Part shown: positions 5,731-7,873 of the stretch, piece after piece
Position numbering within the stretch: position 1 is the stretch's first letter
Layout of the letters: every line of letters begins with the position of its first letter
DNA from: UMGS1766 sp963597355
GTDB lineage: Bacteria > Bacillota > Clostridia > Oscillospirales > Oscillospiraceae
Direction of reading: 5' to 3'
Length of the DNA stretch: 7,873 nt
Assembly (NCBI GenBank): GCA_963597355.1
Contig: CAVBPR010000032.1
Location: 1 to 7,873 of the forward strand
Program-made: the position numbers and the translations under genes
Notes under the pieces: model-generated
Told to the model about the DNA's origin: nothing
Seen by the model: the letters and a program-made list of their open reading frames with translations, nothing else
Database searches by the model: none

Positions 5731-7676
5731 ATGAGTCAACACAAATGGCCTTACGCCAATGAAGTGGGACAGGAAGAGCATCTGGAGTGCGATGTCCTGG
5801 NNNNNNNNNNCTTGCCGGTTGCTACGCTGCAATCGCAGCTGCTCGCAAGGGACAGAACGTAATTCTGATGGAGAAGGGCGCAACCAAGCGTTCCGGTTCT
5901 GCGGGAAGCGGATTTGACCACTGGGAATCTGCCTGCACGAACCCGGGATGTCAGGTAACACCGAAGGAAGTTACAGAAGCTTACATCGATGAGCAGGATC
6001 ATTACAGCAATGGTATCGCACACTACATCGAATGTCGCGAAGGTTGGGATCGTCTGCTGGACATGGAGAGCTTTGGCGGCAAGATTCGTGACACGGAGGA
6101 CGAGTTCAAGGGTGCGGAATTCCGTGACGACGAGACCAAGCTGATGTACGCTTATGACTACACCAACAGATACACCATCCGTATTTGGGGATCCGGTTTC
6201 AAGCCGGCACTGTACAAGGAGTGCAAGAAGCTGGGCGTTAAAGTCCTGGATCGTACGGAAGCAACCGCACTGCTGACTAAGAAGGACGGCGAGAAGATTA
6301 TCGGTGTTGGTGCGTGCGGTATGAATGTTCATACCGGCAAGTTCTACACGGTATCGGCGAAATCCACCATCTTGGCAATGTCCAGACCGGCCAGAGTATG
6401 GCTGTTCAACGCAGACCTGCCGGGTCTTTGCGAGTTCCGTCCGTTCAACAGTATCGGCAGCGGACACGCAATGGGATACAGAGCCGGTATGGAATTCACA
6501 ATGATGGAGAAATCCGTTCGCGGTGAGTTCTCTGCAGCCGGAAGAAGCTTCCCGGCTTACAGTACCGGTAACAACCACAACACCTGGTACGGTGCAACTA
6601 TGGTAGACGCCAGAGGCGTTGAGATCCCTTACCTTGACAGAGACGGAAACGAACTGAAGACGGTTTCCGAGCGTTTCAACCCGGTAAAGGGACAGAAGTT
6701 CTTCCTCAAGGGCGGCGTTATCGACGAACCGAAGTATGAATACCGCGGACCGGAGACGATGCCTTTCGACGAACTCGATAAGAGAGGATACAAGCTCCCA
6801 TTCTATGCGGATCTGAGCAAGATGCCGGAGATGGAGCGTAAAGTTATCTGGGGTATGATGGTCGGTGAAGAGGGTAAAACCAAGATTCCGGTACTGAAGT
6901 ACTACACCGAGAAGGGATTCGACCCGGAGAAACATATGCTTCAGAGCTATGGTACCGGTTGGCAGTCCGCAAGCTTCCTGGGTCAGGAAAGACAGCTGTT
7001 CGGCGCACCGGGCGGAGTTATCACGGACTGGAACCTCATGACCAACCTGGAAGGCGTGTACGCAGCAGGAGACCAGCTCTACGCAATGGACTGCGGCGGT
7101 GCGGCATCCGCAACGGGTTATTATGCCGGCCGTAAGGCAGCAATCCACGCGAGCGAAGTAGAGCTCAGCGATTATGACAAGCAGCAGGCTGCAGAAGAGA
7201 AAGAACGTCTTCTCGCTCCGATCAAGACAGAGGACGGATATTCCTGGCAGGAACTGAACTTCGCGATTTCCAAGTGCATGCAGAACTACTGTGCGGAAGT
7301 GAAGTGTGAAGAGCTTCTGAATGAGGGCCTGGATCTGCTGGATTCCTATACGAAGAACATCGTTCCTCAGCTTCACTGCGAGAACCCGCATGATCTGATG
7401 AGAGCGCACGAAGTACTGGATATTCTTGATGTATCGAAGATGATTCTCGAAGCTTGCAAGATGAGAAAGTCCAGCTCTTCTCCGCTATGCTTCCAGAGAA
7501 GCGATTATCCTGAGATGGATCCGGATGAAGATAAGAAGTTCATCACCATCCGCATGGAGAACGGCAAGGCAGTTCGCGGTGAGATTCCACATGACTACTT
7601 TGGCGATGTAGAAGAGATGTACGAGAAGTATAATCAGGATTATATCAAAGAGGAGGCACCGAAGTACTATGAGTAA
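5731..7676 (+). CDS. AprA-like / fumarate reductase-superfamily FAD oxidoreductase subunit
   Basis: The start is ATG 5731 after AGAGAGG (5715-5721); the stop is TAA 7674-7676. A 10-N run near the N-terminus breaks the frame. If the gap is really 14 bases the protein has 649 residues, and the numbering below assumes this. ECDVL leads into the masked FAD GxGxxG strand, resuming at LAGCYAAIAAA. VILMEKG ends near residue 51, RSGSAGSGFDHW is 55-66, and the C-terminal FAD segment is GVYAAGDQ (443-450) then GGAASATGYYAGRKAA (457-472). FTMMEKSVRGEF (257-268) and the helical end with QRSDYPEMD resemble, from memory, adenylylsulfate reductase alpha (AprA) more than succinate dehydrogenase. The SDH covalent-flavin His and the QFHPT active-site motif are absent. 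It probably works in the cytoplasm with the overlapping 4Fe-4S subunit. No sulfate-reduction genes are visible, so APS should not be assumed as substrate. Confidence 0.85.
5801..5810. other. Assembly gap of 10 N inside the flavoprotein gene
   Basis: The upstream frame (from 5731) and downstream frame (LAGCYAA from 5811) differ. With the single G at 5800 the missing stretch must be 2 modulo 3 in length, so ten is wrong. Fourteen bases would restore a typical DVLVIGGGLAG Rossmann start. The N count is therefore a placeholder, and the gene is probably intact. Confidence 0.8.
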
Positions 7677-7873
7677 TAAAGAACTGTTTGCATCGGAAGT
7701 ACCTTGCAGTGCAAGACCGATTACATTCAACAAAGAGAAATGCATTGGCTGCAACTCCTGCGCCAATGCCTGCCCGATTGATGTGCTGATTCCATCCGAA
7801 AACAAGGGCGAGCATCCAATCGTGATGTATCCGGGCGAATGCATCTACTGCGGCGCATGCTGCATGGAATGTC
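7669..7873 (+). CDS. Ferredoxin-type 2x[4Fe-4S] subunit, N-terminal part (3' end outside window)
   Basis: ATG 7669 overlaps the flavoprotein stop by eight bases (ATGAGTAA), so the two are translationally coupled. AAAGAGGAGG at 7647-7656 is the ribosome site, 12 bases from the ATG, slightly far. The 68 visible residues carry two cluster motifs: Cys25-x2-Cys28-x2-Cys31-x3-Cys35-Pro and Cys58-x2-Cys61-x2-Cys64-x3-Cys68, with an extra Cys65. This is a dicluster ferredoxin fold that would pass electrons to or from the FAD subunit. The arrangement parallels AprB beside AprA, but the first cluster here has classic ferredoxin spacing. The remainder of the gene, and any further subunits, lie beyond the window. 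Confidence 0.88.
   Translation, partial: MSNKELFASEVPCSARPITFNKEKCIGCNSCANACPIDVLIPSENKGEHPIVMYPGECIYCGACCMEC

Noticed and set aside
5751..7409. Long minus-strand open frame opposite the flavoprotein gene
   Set aside because: Shadow of a clearly conserved FAD protein; the translation resembles no protein family.
1..7873. CRISPR array, tRNA, rRNA or transposase genes
   Set aside because: No spaced repeat series, cloverleaf, rRNA-like stretch or transposase/integrase motif was seen on either strand.

Overview
This window looks like a draft or metagenome-derived piece of an anaerobic Bacillota chromosome, most likely a clostridium in the broad sense. The reasons are strong AGGAGG-type ribosome sites, short-spaced operons, compact hairpin-plus-T-run terminators, and oxygen-sensitive iron-sulfur and flavin redox genes. 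The genus cannot be read from the sequence. Two N runs (3963-4010 and 5801-5810) mark assembly joins, and both break real genes.

Layout. Positions 2-1695 hold a plus-strand metabolic pair: the C-terminal end of an M20-family amidohydrolase, then a polytopic transporter with the overall look of the GltS (glutamate:sodium symporter) fold. A hairpin (1731-1760) and a bidirectional hairpin (1777-1795) end this unit. Positions 1805-4267 hold a minus-strand two-gene operon: a 306-residue protein with a CGNR-like zinc finger, and a translationally coupled AlbA_2 (Schlafen-type) plus GHKL-ATPase protein. It has a near-consensus promoter at 4318-4346. The operon is bracketed by two identical 34-base copies (1762-1795 and 4357-4390) of a repeat that contains the terminator hairpin, so it reads like an inserted accessory cassette. 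Positions 4638-5231 encode a stand-alone HIRAN-domain protein, closed by a strong terminator at 5368-5402. After about 330 bases of non-coding DNA come a palindrome overlapping a promoter (5626-5662), an AprA-like FAD oxidoreductase subunit (5731-7676), and an overlapping 8Fe ferredoxin-type subunit that runs off the end.

How the genes may work together. The flanking plus-strand genes fit catabolism and anaerobic redox: hydrolysis of an amide or acyl-amino acid, carboxylate transport, and a soluble flavoprotein/ferredoxin oxidoreductase. A link between the two flanks is inference. The middle block (zinc finger, AlbA_2-ATPase, HIRAN) has the character of an accessory, nucleic-acid-related or defence-like island. 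It is the best candidate here for an undescribed system, but nothing in the sequence proves a function.

The most solid observation is that the 48-N gap in the zinc-finger gene is an artefact. The 65 bases on each side are duplicates with one mismatch. Collapsing them removes 113 bases and restores one open frame.
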